Counted from the stretch's first letter, positions 45,836-54,698 are shown. The stretch is 64,000 bases of DNA from Nocardioides rotundus (GCF_019931675.1 NZ_CP082922.1:2991001-3055000); one strand, 5' to 3'. Numbers and translations: made by a program. The notes: generated by a model from the sequence alone, not told the origin.

Positions 45836-48678
45836 TGACCAAGAGCTCTGGCCTGACTGCTGACCTCATCGCCATCGGGGTGCGCGACGTCACCGACGCC
45901 ACGGCGGTGCGGGCGGCGTACTCCACCGACGCCTCGCTCTATCGCGTGGTCCCGGACGCGGTCGCCTTCCCCGCCTCCACCGAGGAGCTGCACGCCTGTG
46001 CCGCGCTCGCGGCCGAGCGCGGGGTGCCGCTGACCATGCGCGGCGCGGGGACCTCGATCGCCGGCAACGCGGTCGGCAGCGGACTGGTCGTGGACACCTC
46101 GCGGCACCTCAACCGGGTGCTCTCGGTGGATCCCGAGGCCGGGACCGCGGTGGTGCAGCCGGGCGTGGTGCAGGCGGACCTGCAGTCCGCGGCGGCGCCG
46201 TACGGCCTCCGCTTCGGCCCGGACCCGTCCACCTCCTCGCGCTGCACGATCGGCGGGATGATCGGCAACAACGCCTGCGGCTCCCGCAGTCTGGGATACG
46301 GCCGGACCAGCGACAACGTGCTGGCGCTGCGCGGCGTCTTCGGCACGGGGACGCCCTTCGACACCGCCGCGCGGGCGGCCGACGGTGGGCCGGCGACGGC
46401 CGAGGAGCGCGCGCTGGTGGAGCTCGCGGCCGGCGAGCTCGCGCTGATCAGGACCCGGTTCGGCCGGTTCGCGCGGCAGGTGTCCGGCTACGCGATGGAG
46501 CGGCTGCTGCCCGAGCACGGTCGCGACGTTGCATCCTTCCTCGTCGGGTCGGAGGGCACGCTGGCCGTGCTGTCCGAGGCGACGGTGCGGCTGGTCCGGC
46601 CACCGGCGCACCGGGTCCTGGTGGCGCTCGGCTTCCCCGACATCGTCGGCGCGGCCGACGCCACGCCCGCGGTGCTCGGCTTCGACCCGGTCGCCTGCGA
46701 GGGGATGGACCGCCGCCTGGTGAACATCCTGCGGGCCCAGCGCGGCGACGTGGTGCCCCCGCTCCCCCGTGGCGAGGCCTGGCTGTTCGTCGAGCTCGCC
46801 GACGACGACGCCGGGGCCCTGCGCAAGCGGGCCGACCGTCTGGCCGCGGAGATCGACTGCCTGGAGGCGACCGTGGTCACCGACGCCGCGGCGATGGCCG
46901 CCCTGTGGGGCGTTCGCGCCGACGGCGCCGGGCTGGCGGGCCGGTCGCCGGCGGGGCTGCCGGCCTACGCCGGGTGGGAGGACGCCGCCGTGCCGCCGGA
47001 GGGGCTGGGGGCCTACCTGCGCGAGTTCGACGAGCTGACCGACTCCTACGGGCTGACCACGTCGCCGTACGGCCACTTCGGCGAGGGGTGCGTCCACGTC
47101 CGGCTGGACCTGCCGCTGCAGCGAGCCGACGGGCCACAGGTGCTGGCGGACTTCATGGCGGCCGCGGCCGACCTCGTCGTGGCGCACGGCGGCTCTCTGT
47201 CGGGCGAGCACGGCGATGGGAGAGCGCGCAGCGAGCTGCTGCCGCGGATGTTCTCCCCCGAGGTGATCCGGATGTTCGGCGAGGTGAAGCGGATCTGCGA
47301 CCCCGACGTCCGGCTCAACCCGGGGGTGCTGGTGGAGCCGAACGCGCTGAACGCCGACCTGCGCTTCCCCACTCCGCCCTCGCGGAGCCTCGGGCTGGCC
47401 TTCGCCGCGGACGGCGGGGACTTCGCCCAGGCGGTGCACCGGTGCACCGGCGTCGGCAAGTGCCGGGCCGACACCTCGGCGTCGGGCGGGGTGATGTGCC
47501 CGTCGTTCCAGGCGACCCGGGACGAGCTGCACTCGACTCGCGGCCGGGCGCGGCTGCTGCAGGAGATGGTCAACGGCACCCTGGTCGAGGAGGGCTGGCG
47601 CTCGCCGGAGGTGCACGAGGCGCTGGACCTGTGCCTGTCGTGCAAGGGCTGCGCCTCGGACTGCCCCACCGGCACCGACATGGCGTCGATGAAGGCCGAG
47701 GTGCTCTATCGCAGCTACCGCGGCCGGGTGCGGCCGCGCACCCACTACACGCTGGGGCGGCTGCCGTCACTGCTGCGGCTCGGCCGTCGGATCCCTGGCG
47801 CGCTCGCTGCGGGGCTGCGGCTGGCCGACGCGGTCGGGCCGCTGAAGCGGCTGGCCGGGGTGGACCCGCGCCGGTCGCTGCCGCGGCCGGCGCCTCGGGC
47901 GTGGGCGCCGGACGACGTACCCACCCTCGACGCGGTCGACCTCGGATCCCTCGACCACCCGGTGTTGCTGCTGCCGGACACCTTCACCACGCAGTTCGCG
48001 CCCGAGGTCGGGGACGCCGCGGTGGCGGTGCTGCGCGATGCCGGCTACACCCCCGTCCTGCCCACGGACCCCGTCTGCTGCGGGCTCACGCTCATCTCGA
48101 CCGGCCAGCTGGACGCGGCGCGCTCGACGCTCGCCTCGACCGCCCGTGCCCTGGCCCCCGCGGTGGAGGCGGGCGTTCCGGTGGTGGGGCTCGAACCGTC
48201 GTGTACGGCGGTGCTGCGGCACGAGCTGCCCGAGCTCGTCACCGGTGATCGGGCGGCCGGGTTGAGCGCCGCGACGACCACGCTCGCCGGCCTGCTCGCG
48301 CGCACGCCGGGCTGGACGCCACCGCGGCTGGACGGCGTCGAGGTGGTCGCGCAACCGCACTGCCACCAGCACGCGATCCTGGGCTGGCAGCCTGACGCGG
48401 ATCTGCTCGCGGCGACCGGTGCCGAGGTCCGCCCCGTCGGCGGCTGCTGCGGGCTCGCGGGGAACTTCGGGATGGAGCAGGGGCACTACGAGGTCTCCAC
48501 GGCGGTCTTCGGCCACGATCTGGGCCCGGCCCTGGCCGACCGCCCGGACGCGGTGTTCCTCGCCGACGGCTTCTCCTGCCGTACCCAGGCCGCCGACCTC
48601 GCCGGCCGCCGCGGCGTCCACCTGGCCCAGCTCCTGGCGTCCCCCCGCAACCACCCCCTCCAGCCGAGTCGGCGCTAA
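45835..48678 (+). CDS. FAD-linked oxidase with C-terminal 4Fe-4S and CCG domains (D-2-hydroxyacid dehydrogenase, YdiJ-like)
   Basis: The protein of about 947 residues combines a VAO-type FAD domain (AFPASTEELHACAALA, MRGAGTSIAGNAVG, GGMIGNNACGSRSLGYG), the FAD-oxidase C-terminal domain (GGSLSGEHGDGRARSELL, ICDPDVRLNPG), ferredoxin-like Cys motifs (CTGVGKCRAD and CLSCKGCASDCPTG) and two CCG domains (VCCGLTLIS, GGCCGLAGN). Such fusions oxidise D-lactate or D-2-hydroxyglutarate. The start is ambiguous: ATG 45817, ATG 45826 or GTG 45835; the last avoids overlap with the GntR gene. It probably works with the neighbouring HOT enzyme. Confidence 0.87.
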   Translation: MTKSSGLTADLIAIGVRDVTDATAVRAAYSTDASLYRVVPDAVAFPASTEELHACAALAAERGVPLTMRGAGTSIAGNAVGSGLVVDTSRHLNRVLSVDPEAGTAVVQPGVVQADLQSAAAPYGLRFGPDPSTSSRCTIGGMIGNNACGSRSLGYGRTSDNVLALRGVFGTGTPFDTAARAADGGPATAEERALVELAAGELALIRTRFGRFARQVSGYAMERLLPEHGRDVASFLVGSEGTLAVLSEATVRLVRPPAHRVLVALGFPDIVGAADATPAVLGFDPVACEGMDRRLVNILRAQRGDVVPPLPRGEAWLFVELADDDAGALRKRADRLAAEIDCLEATVVTDAAAMAALWGVRADGAGLAGRSPAGLPAYAGWEDAAVPPEGLGAYLREFDELTDSYGLTTSPYGHFGEGCVHVRLDLPLQRADGPQVLADFMAAAADLVVAHGGSLSGEHGDGRARSELLPRMFSPEVIRMFGEVKRICDPDVRLNPGVLVEPNALNADLRFPTPPSRSLGLAFAADGGDFAQAVHRCTGVGKCRADTSASGGVMCPSFQATRDELHSTRGRARLLQEMVNGTLVEEGWRSPEVHEALDLCLSCKGCASDCPTGTDMASMKAEVLYRSYRGRVRPRTHYTLGRLPSLLRLGRRIPGALAAGLRLADAVGPLKRLAGVDPRRSLPRPAPRAWAPDDVPTLDAVDLGSLDHPVLLLPDTFTTQFAPEVGDAAVAVLRDAGYTPVLPTDPVCCGLTLISTGQLDAARSTLASTARALAPAVEAGVPVVGLEPSCTAVLRHELPELVTGDRAAGLSAATTTLAGLLARTPGWTPPRLDGVEVVAQPHCHQHAILGWQPDADLLAATGAEVRPVGGCCGLAGNFGMEQGHYEVSTAVFGHDLGPALADRPDAVFLADGFSCRTQAADLAGRRGVHLAQLLASPRNHPLQPSRR

Positions 48679-48729
48679 TTCACCCCCAGTCGGCGCTACT
48701 TCACCTCGAGTCGGCGTCAATTAACGCCG
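48667..48729. repeat. Three tandem copies of a 21-bp unit plus an inverted copy
   Basis: Units start at 48667, 48688 and 48709, all beginning AGTCGGCG (for example AGTCGGCGCTAATTCACC). The first unit includes the stop codon of the dehydrogenase gene. An inverted core AGCGCCGACTCGG follows at 48744-48756. The third unit contains GGCGTCAATTAACGCC, itself nearly palindromic. Together they can fold into a large hairpin and may act as terminator or as an interspersed repeat. Confidence 0.8.
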
Positions 48730-48873
48730 CCTCACCGTCAACAAGCGCCGACTCGGCACGGGCGGGCCGGGCACCGACGGCTGCAGGAGCCGTATGCGGG
48801 ACACGCATGACTCCGTGCGGCGTACGTCGTCGCCCCGGCGCGGTTATCGTCGGACGACCGGAAGGGAGCCGAC

Positions 48874-49896
48874 ATGATCCTGCTGCTCGAACGCCTGCGC
48901 CGACGAGCCGGCCGGTCGTCGCCGTGGCTGCTGCCGCTGCTGATCGCGGGCTTCGTCTTCGTGACCGGGTGGGCCGCGATGGCGCTGGCCCAGCCGGGCA
49001 GCGAGATCGCCGCCCCGGAGAACTTCTGGTGGTGGTTCGTGGTCACCGCGACCACCGTGGGCTACGGCGACTACTACCCCGAGACCACCGGCGGCCGCCT
49101 GGTGGGTGCCTACGTCGTCGTGGGCAGCATCGTCGCCATCACCGCGCTCTTCGGCCGGTTGATGAGCACCCTCGAGAGCGCGAAAGGACGTCGCATGCAG
49201 GGACTCGCAAGCTACCAGGGGGACGGGCACCTCGTGATCCTGGGCTACACCCCGGGACGCACCGAGCGGCTGATCCGCGAGCTGCTCAGCGACGAGCGAC
49301 GCACGGTGGTGCTATGCGCGTGGGAGGAGCAGGCCGCGGAGCACCCGATGGCCGGCGACGAGCACGTGGAGTTCGTCCGCGGCGACCTCACCGATCTCGA
49401 CGTACTGCGCCGCGCGGCCCCCGACCGGGCCGAGGCGGTGCTCGTCGACGCCCGTGATGACAACGAGGCGGTGACGCTGACCGTGGCGGCCGAGCAGGTC
49501 GCGAGCGGAGTGCACACGGTGGTGACGCTGCGCGACCTCGCCCGCAGCCGCACGGTGCGGCGCATCGACGACACCGTCCAGTGCGTCCAGTGGCACTCGC
49601 TGATGATGGTCACCGAGGAGCTCGCCGACCCCGGGATCGCGGAGGTCTACGCCGAGCTGATGACCGCCGGCGGGCAGAACTCCTACGCGGTCGTGATCCC
49701 CGACGGACCGACACGCACGTACGGCGAGTGGTTGCGCGAGCTGGGTGAGCGGCACCGATCGACGGCGCTCGCCGTACGCGACGACGACGGGCTGCGGGTC
49801 AGCCCCGACTGGGAGAGCCCGGTCGCCGCGGGGTCGACGCTCTACTACGTCGGCCCTCAGCGACTCGCACCGGACGCGCTGGGCACGCCGGCGTAG
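48874..49896 (+). CDS. Potassium channel protein with TrkA-N (RCK) domain
   Basis: The 340-residue protein has a first membrane helix (about 18-40), a pore with selectivity filter TATTVGYGDYYPETTGG, a second helix (about 82-100) and a cytoplasmic RCK domain (GHLVILGYTPGRTERLIREL, FVRGDLTDLDVLRRA, VLVDARDDNEAVTLTVAA). This is the two-helix K+ channel plan of MthK-like proteins. ATG 48874 has AAGGGAG upstream. It ends in TAG. Confidence 0.92.
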   Translation: MILLLERLRRRAGRSSPWLLPLLIAGFVFVTGWAAMALAQPGSEIAAPENFWWWFVVTATTVGYGDYYPETTGGRLVGAYVVVGSIVAITALFGRLMSTLESAKGRRMQGLASYQGDGHLVILGYTPGRTERLIRELLSDERRTVVLCAWEEQAAEHPMAGDEHVEFVRGDLTDLDVLRRAAPDRAEAVLVDARDDNEAVTLTVAAEQVASGVHTVVTLRDLARSRTVRRIDDTVQCVQWHSLMMVTEELADPGIAEVYAELMTAGGQNSYAVVIPDGPTRTYGEWLRELGERHRSTALAVRDDDGLRVSPDWESPVAAGSTLYYVGPQRLAPDALGTPA

Positions 49897-49913
49897 GGGC
49901 TCGCGGACGCGAC

Positions 49914-50048
49914 CTAACCGGCGTGCTGCGCGTCGATCAGGTCGAGGTCGCGGACGCTGAACCGGTGGTGCTCGAAGGTCTCGTTGAGCACCGTGCGGAG
50001 GCACTGCCCCATCGACCGGCCGCGGGCATAGGGCAGCCAGACGTCGCG
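49914..50048 (-). pseudogene. C-terminal remnant of a DinB/DUF664-like protein
   Basis: A 44-codon open stretch encodes RDVWLPYARGRSMGQCLRTV, LNETFEHHRFSVRDLDLIDA and QHAG before TAG. GRSMGQCLRTVLNETFEHHR is typical of the last helix of DinB-like (DUF664) metal-binding four-helix proteins. An in-frame TGA precedes it and the rest of the gene is absent. It marks the left edge of a degraded region. Confidence 0.6.
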
Positions 50049-50090
50049 TCATGCTGTGACACTAGTTCCCCGAGCCCCGGAGGCTCCCGG

Positions 50091-50654
50091 CTAGACGGGG
50101 TTCTTCAGGACGAGCCAGGATCCGGATTCGGGGGGCTGCTGGTCGACGGGTCGACTGCGCTCGATGCGTGTGACGGAGGCCCAGTCGCCGAACGCGGGCA
50201 TCGGCTCGTAATTCTCTTCGAGCATCGCGGGATCCTTGGTGCCCTCCGACTTGGTGTAGGTGTCGGCTTCCTTATCGAGCTCCTCCATGTACGCGCGTCC
50301 GTCGGGTTTGATCCGAACCGTCGTGCTGCGCACGGATTCCTTGTCGTCCGGGCCCGCGTACTCCATGTGCGACAGGCTCTCCAGGAAGAGGCCGTCGCGG
50401 TCACGAGCCGCCCCGAAGAGGTACTTCAGCCAGATCCTTTGCTGGTCGTCGAACTGGTAGACAAACACGACCGGGCCACCATCGGGTGCGGTATCCACTT
50501 GGAGCGCGAGGCGGGTGCGGTCGTCGTCGTCCTTGAGGACGGCGGCGTACTCCTTGCTGCCGGTGCGGTTCCGCTCCTCGGCCTCGGCCCGGTCACACGG
50601 GTAAACCACGCCTTTGGTGACGCGGTTGAACCGCTGTCCGAAGATCCAGGGCAT
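50091..50654 (-). CDS. Hypothetical protein, possible immunity protein
   Basis: The 187-residue acidic, soluble protein begins MPWIFGQRFNRVTKGVVYPC and contains VFVYQFDDQQRIWLKYLFGA. I do not recognise a family. It lies 4 bp after a toxin-like fragment on the same strand, and an acidic globular protein in that position often is the cognate immunity protein. That role is inference. Codon use is less GC-biased than in the neighbours. Confidence 0.55.
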   Translation of the reverse strand: MPWIFGQRFNRVTKGVVYPCDRAEAEERNRTGSKEYAAVLKDDDDRTRLALQVDTAPDGGPVVFVYQFDDQQRIWLKYLFGAARDRDGLFLESLSHMEYAGPDDKESVRSTTVRIKPDGRAYMEELDKEADTYTKSEGTKDPAMLEENYEPMPAFGDWASVTRIERSRPVDQQPPESGSWLVLKNPV

Positions 50655-50658
50655 CGGG

Positions 50659-51270
50659 TCAGGGCTCCTTCACGATGGTGGGCACGGGGACATCTACTTC
50701 AGCGATTCTCACACCAAGGTCATCAGCGTGCCGCAGCACCTCCGGTGGCAAAGGCGCCACCTGGACAGGAATCCCGAGTACTTGCGTACCGTCGGCCAAC
50801 TCGCCAACGAGGTCGCGTGGTGTCGACGGAACGTCTGCGATTCGCGCACGGACCGGGTACTTCGTGGCGAGTTCGTCCAGGCTGGCGATCAGCCGCCTGC
50901 TGGCGGCCGCGTCGGTTCCGTACTGCCCGGACTTCAACGACATGATCATTTCATCGGCAGACGAGTATGCGTCGAGGCGGGTGTAGCGGCTGCCGCCGTG
51001 GAGGTAGAGCTCGCGGGCCCAGCCGGCGCCGACGATGACCTGCTTGGTGCCATCGTCGACGAACCGGACGCTGACGCCACTGGCCTGGATGCCCTTCTGC
51101 ACGCTGCGGTGCCAGAAGACCGCGGATGAGGTCGTTCGGGACCCGGTACAGGCTGGACGTCTTCGCGACCTTGACCACCGTGCCGACGGTCTTTCCGCCC
51201 TTGGCGAGGGCGCCCGCGACCGGGATCAAGCCGGCCACGGCGGCGGCCACAACGCCATCGCCCTCGGCCG
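50659..51270 (-). pseudogene. Frameshifted polymorphic-toxin-like gene fragment
   Basis: Two frames read on from one another. The upstream frame encodes [20 protein letters not shown] and TSSLYRVPNDLIRG, a hydrophobic and Gly/Lys segment like the pre-toxin linker of secreted polymorphic toxins. At about 51120-51130 the sense passes to another frame encoding VFWHRSVQKGIQASGVSVRF, ending IVKEP. The intact open part is 50659-51102 (147 residues from a GTG). N-terminal secretion domains are absent, so this is a remnant. The toxin activity is not recognisable. Confidence 0.5.
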
Positions 51271-51321
51271 GCGAGCGTCGACGTACGTCGTGAACTGCGC
51301 GTCCCGCTCGTGTCGCTTCAC
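51271..51321 (-). pseudogene. N-terminal remnant of a SigE-type ECF sigma factor
   Basis: A GTG at 51321 with a good ribosome binding site (GGAGGG, 4 nt upstream) starts VKRHERDAQFTTYVDARR, which matches the first residues of actinobacterial SigE-family ECF sigma factors. After about 17 codons the sequence runs out of frame into the toxin-like fragment. It looks like a recombination scar joining a sigma-factor start to unrelated DNA. Confidence 0.5.
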
Positions 51322-51405
51322 TGGCCCTCCGTGACGTCCGACGCTCTCATCAGGGAGTACGTCGTCGGAGGCCGCTCGGGTTGCATGTGTCGCGGGCGAA
51401 CCCGG

Positions 51406-51858
51406 TCAGGGCTCGCGATCCGTGCGCACCACGGCGGACCCGACCGAGCCGATCCGCGCCCGGGTGGGCGCGCCGGGGATGGTGAGCGGCAGGTCGAGCG
51501 GGGCGACGACCTCGACGACGACCTCGTTCTCCGTGGCGTCGATCCGGACCCGGTGGGTCAGACCGGGATAGCGCCGGAACGCGCCGGTCCCCCGCAGATA
51601 GTCGGCCACCCCCTGCTCGGCCGAGGCGGCGAAGACGTCGAGCCGCTCGTCCAACCCGCCGACGTACACCTCCTCGCCGTTCGCGCCGGCGTCCGCACCG
51701 GCGAGCGCGGCGCCGTCGGCGACGTTGTCCAGCCCCTGCCGCTGCAGGTAGGCCGCGGAGGCGTCGACGACCACCACGATGGTCATCATCAGCACCACCG
51801 CGAACCCGACGATCATGATCGTCGTCTGCCCGGCCTCGTCGCGTCGCCGCATCCTCAC
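51406..51858 (-). CDS. Pilus assembly protein, TadG/TadF-like pseudopilin-type protein
   Basis: The 150-residue protein has one N-terminal hydrophobic helix (TTIMIVGFAVVLMMTIVVVV) preceded by basic residues, then YLQRQGLDNVADGAALAGAD, the pattern of TadG-like or Rv3654c-like proteins in Flp pilus loci. It is the last gene of the seven-gene Tad operon. GTG 51858 overlaps the stop of the TadE gene; ATG 51852 is an alternative. Confidence 0.8.
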   Translation of the reverse strand: MRMRRRDEAGQTTIMIVGFAVVLMMTIVVVVDASAAYLQRQGLDNVADGAALAGADAGANGEEVYVGGLDERLDVFAASAEQGVADYLRGTGAFRRYPGLTHRVRIDATENEVVVEVVAPLDLPLTIPGAPTRARIGSVGSAVVRTDREP

Positions 51859-52295
51859 TCCCGGAAGGTGCCGTAGGGGACGGTGTGCTCGCCGGAGACC
51901 CGGAAGGACGGGGCGCCGCTGCCGAGCACCGAGGGGAGCAGCGGGAGCCGCACCTGGGTGCGTACGTCGACCCGCACCACCGCACCCGCGCTGTGGCACG
52001 TCCCGTCGCTGCCCCGGGTGGGGCAGCTGAATCGCATCGCGGGCGGATCGGTGAGGCCCTGGTCGGCGAAGACCTGCCGGGCGGCCGCGCGACCGCGAGC
52101 CGCGCCGGTCCCGTCGTCGGGCGCCAGGGCGTAGGCACGGGCCGCCGCTCGAGCAGCGCCGGAGACGCCGAAGGCGCCGCGCTGCACCTCGAAGACCGAC
52201 AGCACGATCCACACCAGCGGGATCAGCAGCAGGATGCCCAGCCAGCTGAACTCGACCAGAGCGCTCCCGCCGTCGCCGCGCCGGGGCCGCCTCAC
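51855..52295 (-). CDS. TadE-like pilus assembly protein
   Basis: The 146-residue protein has the TadE signature: GGSALVEFSWLGILLLIPLV (basic, then EF, then a hydrophobic helix) and an extracytoplasmic part with two Cys (FSCPTRGSDGTCHSAG). TadE-like minor pseudopilins are processed and built into the pilus base. The start overlaps the preceding gene by 4 bp. Confidence 0.87.
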   Translation of the reverse strand: MRRPRRGDGGSALVEFSWLGILLLIPLVWIVLSVFEVQRGAFGVSGAARAAARAYALAPDDGTGAARGRAAARQVFADQGLTDPPAMRFSCPTRGSDGTCHSAGAVVRVDVRTQVRLPLLPSVLGSGAPSFRVSGEHTVPYGTFRE

Positions 52296-52678
52296 GGCTC
52301 CTCCTCCACGGCATGCCCGGACACGTTGAGCGTGACGGCCGGCCCGGCGAAGCCGAGCGCGGGGACCTGGGCCCGCACGTTCACCACCACCGCAGGGGCG
52401 CCGTTGAGGGTGGTCTGCCGGCCGCTGACCGAGCGGGCGTAGCGGGCCGAGACCGCGCCGGCGATCTGCTCGCGGGTCCGGGCGGCTCCGTCGGCTGGGC
52501 TGCGGTCGAAGGTCGCGCCGTACCTCGCTCCCTCCGACGCCGCCGAGGCGAGGGTGTTGCGGACGTGCAGCACCAGGGCGACCTGCAGGATGCCGAGGAA
52601 GATCGGCACGAGCAGGACCATCACCAGCACGAAGTCCACGACGGCGGCGCCGTCCTCGCGCCGGGGCCGGGAAGTCAC
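52292..52678 (-). CDS. TadE-like pilus assembly protein (second copy)
   Basis: The 128-residue protein begins with a basic stretch and DGAAVVDFVLVMVLLVPIFL, a TadE-type helix, followed by VALVLHVRNTLASAASEGAR. The usual Glu at position +5 is Asp here. It overlaps its neighbours by 4 bp on both sides. Confidence 0.87.
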   Translation of the reverse strand: MTSRPRREDGAAVVDFVLVMVLLVPIFLGILQVALVLHVRNTLASAASEGARYGATFDRSPADGAARTREQIAGAVSARYARSVSGRQTTLNGAPAVVVNVRAQVPALGFAGPAVTLNVSGHAVEEEP

Positions 52679-52881
52679 CGTCCGGGGCCCTTGACCCCGT
52701 TCAGCGCGTTCTGCAGCATCTGCACGAGCTGCGGGCCGGCGACCTGCCAGAGCACGGTCACGATGCCGGCGGTCATCACCGTGATGAGCACCCAGCCGGG
52801 CACGTCGCCGCGGTCGTCACGCCTCCGTGGCGCGCTCATCATCAGGGTGAGGCGCACCAGCGCTTCCAGTGGTGTCTGCAT
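52675..52881 (-). CDS. Small Flp-pilin-like protein
   Basis: The 68-residue protein has a basic N-terminus, a possible processing region (RRRDDRGDVPGW) and a single hydrophobic helix (VLITVMTAGIVTVLWQVAGP) with an Asn/Gln-rich end. Size and operon position between TadC and the TadE genes suggest the structural pilin. The classical Gly/Glu-Tyr processing site of Flp is not obvious. Confidence 0.65.
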   Translation of the reverse strand: MQTPLEALVRLTLMMSAPRRRDDRGDVPGWVLITVMTAGIVTVLWQVAGPQLVQMLQNALNGVKGPGR

Positions 52882-52905
52882 GGTTCTCTCGTTCCTTCCG
52901 GGACA

Positions 52906-53847
52906 TCAGGGGACGGTGAGGCTGAGGCCGATCAGCCCCGGCCAGAAGGCGAACAGGACGGTCACCGGAAGGACGAGGAACACCACCGGGACCATCATGA
53001 ACACCTCCTTGCGGGCCGCGGACTCGATCAACTCGCGGCGCCCGGCCTCGCGCACGTCGGCGGCCTGGGCGTGGAGTACGTCGGCCAGCGGGGTGCCGCG
53101 CTCGACGGCGACCGCGACCCCCTGGGCAAACCTGCTGACCAGCGGCAGCCCGGAGGAGGCCGACAGCCGGTCGAAGGCGACGCTCACGGGCTCGCCGAGC
53201 CGGATGTCGGTGAGCACCTTGGCGAGGTCGCGGGAGAGCTCGCCGCCGGAGCGCTGCACCACCCGGTCCAGCGCGGCGACCGGCCCCTCGCCGGCCGCGA
53301 CGGCGAGAGCGAGCAGCTCGGCCAGGGTGGGGAACTCGACGAGGATCTGCCGCTCGCGGCGAGTGGCCTGGCTAGTCAGCCAGTTGTCCCGCGCGATCAC
53401 GCCGACCGCGAACGCGATCAGGCACAGCACCAGCGACGTGACCGCCGAGCCGGGGTCGGTCAGCGCGCGGAGCAGGCCGTATCCCGCGGCCAGCACGAAG
53501 CCCACCAGCCCCCACAGGACCTGCTCGACGCGGAAGTCGTGCACGGAATTCTCCAGGCCGGCACGCTCGAGACGACGGCGCACCGACGCCGAGCCGCCCA
53601 GCACCCGCTCGACCGTGTCGGCGGCCGAGCGCAGGATCGGCCCGAAGACCCCGGCCGCCGCGGACGTCGGCGAGGACGAGGCGACCCGGAGTGCCGGCGT
53701 ACGCCCCACCTGGGGCAGGTCGCGGACGAACGGCAGGACCCGCAGCGAGAGCTGGGTACGTCGGATCGTGGCGACCCGGGCGACCACCAGGACCAGCCCG
53801 AGGCCGGCGACCGCGCCGAGCACGGCACCCCACAGCGCCGGCGTCAC
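52906..53847 (-). CDS. tadC: Type II secretion/Flp pilus membrane protein TadC
   Basis: The 313-residue protein has the T2SF (GspF) domain, with helices near the N-terminus, at about 125-165, and a C-terminal pair (VFMMVPVVFLVLPVTVLFAF). The cytoplasmic loop contains FPTLAELLALAVAAGEGPVA and LSRDLAKVLTDIRLGEPVS, typical of TadC. GTG 53847 overlaps tadB. It forms the inner-membrane platform with TadB. Confidence 0.9.
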   Translation of the reverse strand: MTPALWGAVLGAVAGLGLVLVVARVATIRRTQLSLRVLPFVRDLPQVGRTPALRVASSSPTSAAAGVFGPILRSAADTVERVLGGSASVRRRLERAGLENSVHDFRVEQVLWGLVGFVLAAGYGLLRALTDPGSAVTSLVLCLIAFAVGVIARDNWLTSQATRRERQILVEFPTLAELLALAVAAGEGPVAALDRVVQRSGGELSRDLAKVLTDIRLGEPVSVAFDRLSASSGLPLVSRFAQGVAVAVERGTPLADVLHAQAADVREAGRRELIESAARKEVFMMVPVVFLVLPVTVLFAFWPGLIGLSLTVP

Positions 53848-54698
53848 GACAGGATCCGCTTCTCGGTGGGCAGCCGGCCGATGCGCATCATCAGCCGGTA
53901 GGCGAGCACGCACAGCACCGCACCGACGACGAGCACGACCACGCCGCCCGGGGAGGCGTAGCGCCGGATGATGGTGGTCTGGAACGACATCATCAGCAGA
54001 ACCAGCCACGGAGCCGCGACCGCGAGCCGGGCGCCGTTGACGGTCCAGGACTGCCGGGACTCCATCTCCGAGCGGGTGCGTGCCTCATCGCGCAGGTAGC
54101 CGGACAGGTTGCGCAGGAGCCGGCCGAGGTCGCCGCCGCCGACCTCGCGGGCGACCCGGAGCCCTTCGACGACGCGGTCCCCGACCGGGTCGGCCAGGCG
54201 CTCCTTGAGCCGGTCGAGACTGTCGGAGAATCGGCCGCTGACCTGGTAGTCGAGCGCGAACGCGTCGAAGGCGGGACGCAGCGGCTCAGGGCCACGGATG
54301 GCAAGGCCGGCGAGCGCATCGGGCAGGGAGAGGCCGGCGCGGACGCCACTGGCGAGGTGGTCGACCGCCTCGGGCCACACCTCGGCGAACTCGCGCTGGC
54401 GCTTGCGGGCACGAGCACGCACGAGCGCGACCGGGAGGTAGGTCGCCATGAGGCCGAAGATGACCGCGACCGGCGGCGTACGGCTCACGGCCTGCATCAG
54501 CACCGCGGTCGCGACGCCGATCAGGCCGCACAGGAAGACGAAGCTGCGGGAGGTCACGCTGCCCAGGCCCGCCTCGGCCAGCATCCGGGTGACCCGACCG
54601 TCCCGGGTGCGAGTCGGACGCTCCTCCCGCGGGAGGAAGAAGGCGGAGAAGATCAGCAGCAGGCCCAGGCCCACGCCGAGTCCGATGAGGGCGCCCAT
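53844..54698 (-). CDS. tadB: Flp pilus inner-membrane platform protein TadB
   Basis: The 284-residue T2SF-domain protein has helices at about 3-22, 60-95 and two near the C-terminus. The motif EFAEVWPEAVDHLASGVRAG and LSLPDALAGLAIRGPEPLRP is typical for TadB. ATG 54698 overlaps the stop of the ATPase gene. It works with TadC and the TadA ATPase in pilus assembly. Confidence 0.9.
   Translation of the reverse strand: MGALIGLGVGLGLLLIFSAFFLPREERPTRTRDGRVTRMLAEAGLGSVTSRSFVFLCGLIGVATAVLMQAVSRTPPVAVIFGLMATYLPVALVRARARKRQREFAEVWPEAVDHLASGVRAGLSLPDALAGLAIRGPEPLRPAFDAFALDYQVSGRFSDSLDRLKERLADPVGDRVVEGLRVAREVGGGDLGRLLRNLSGYLRDEARTRSEMESRQSWTVNGARLAVAAPWLVLLMMSFQTTIIRRYASPGGVVVLVVGAVLCVLAYRLMMRIGRLPTEKRILS

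Noticed and set aside
45829..47745. 638-residue minus-strand frame opposite the FAD/Fe-S dehydrogenase
   Set aside because: It is a GC-rich shadow of a confidently assigned gene, with no motif and no start context.
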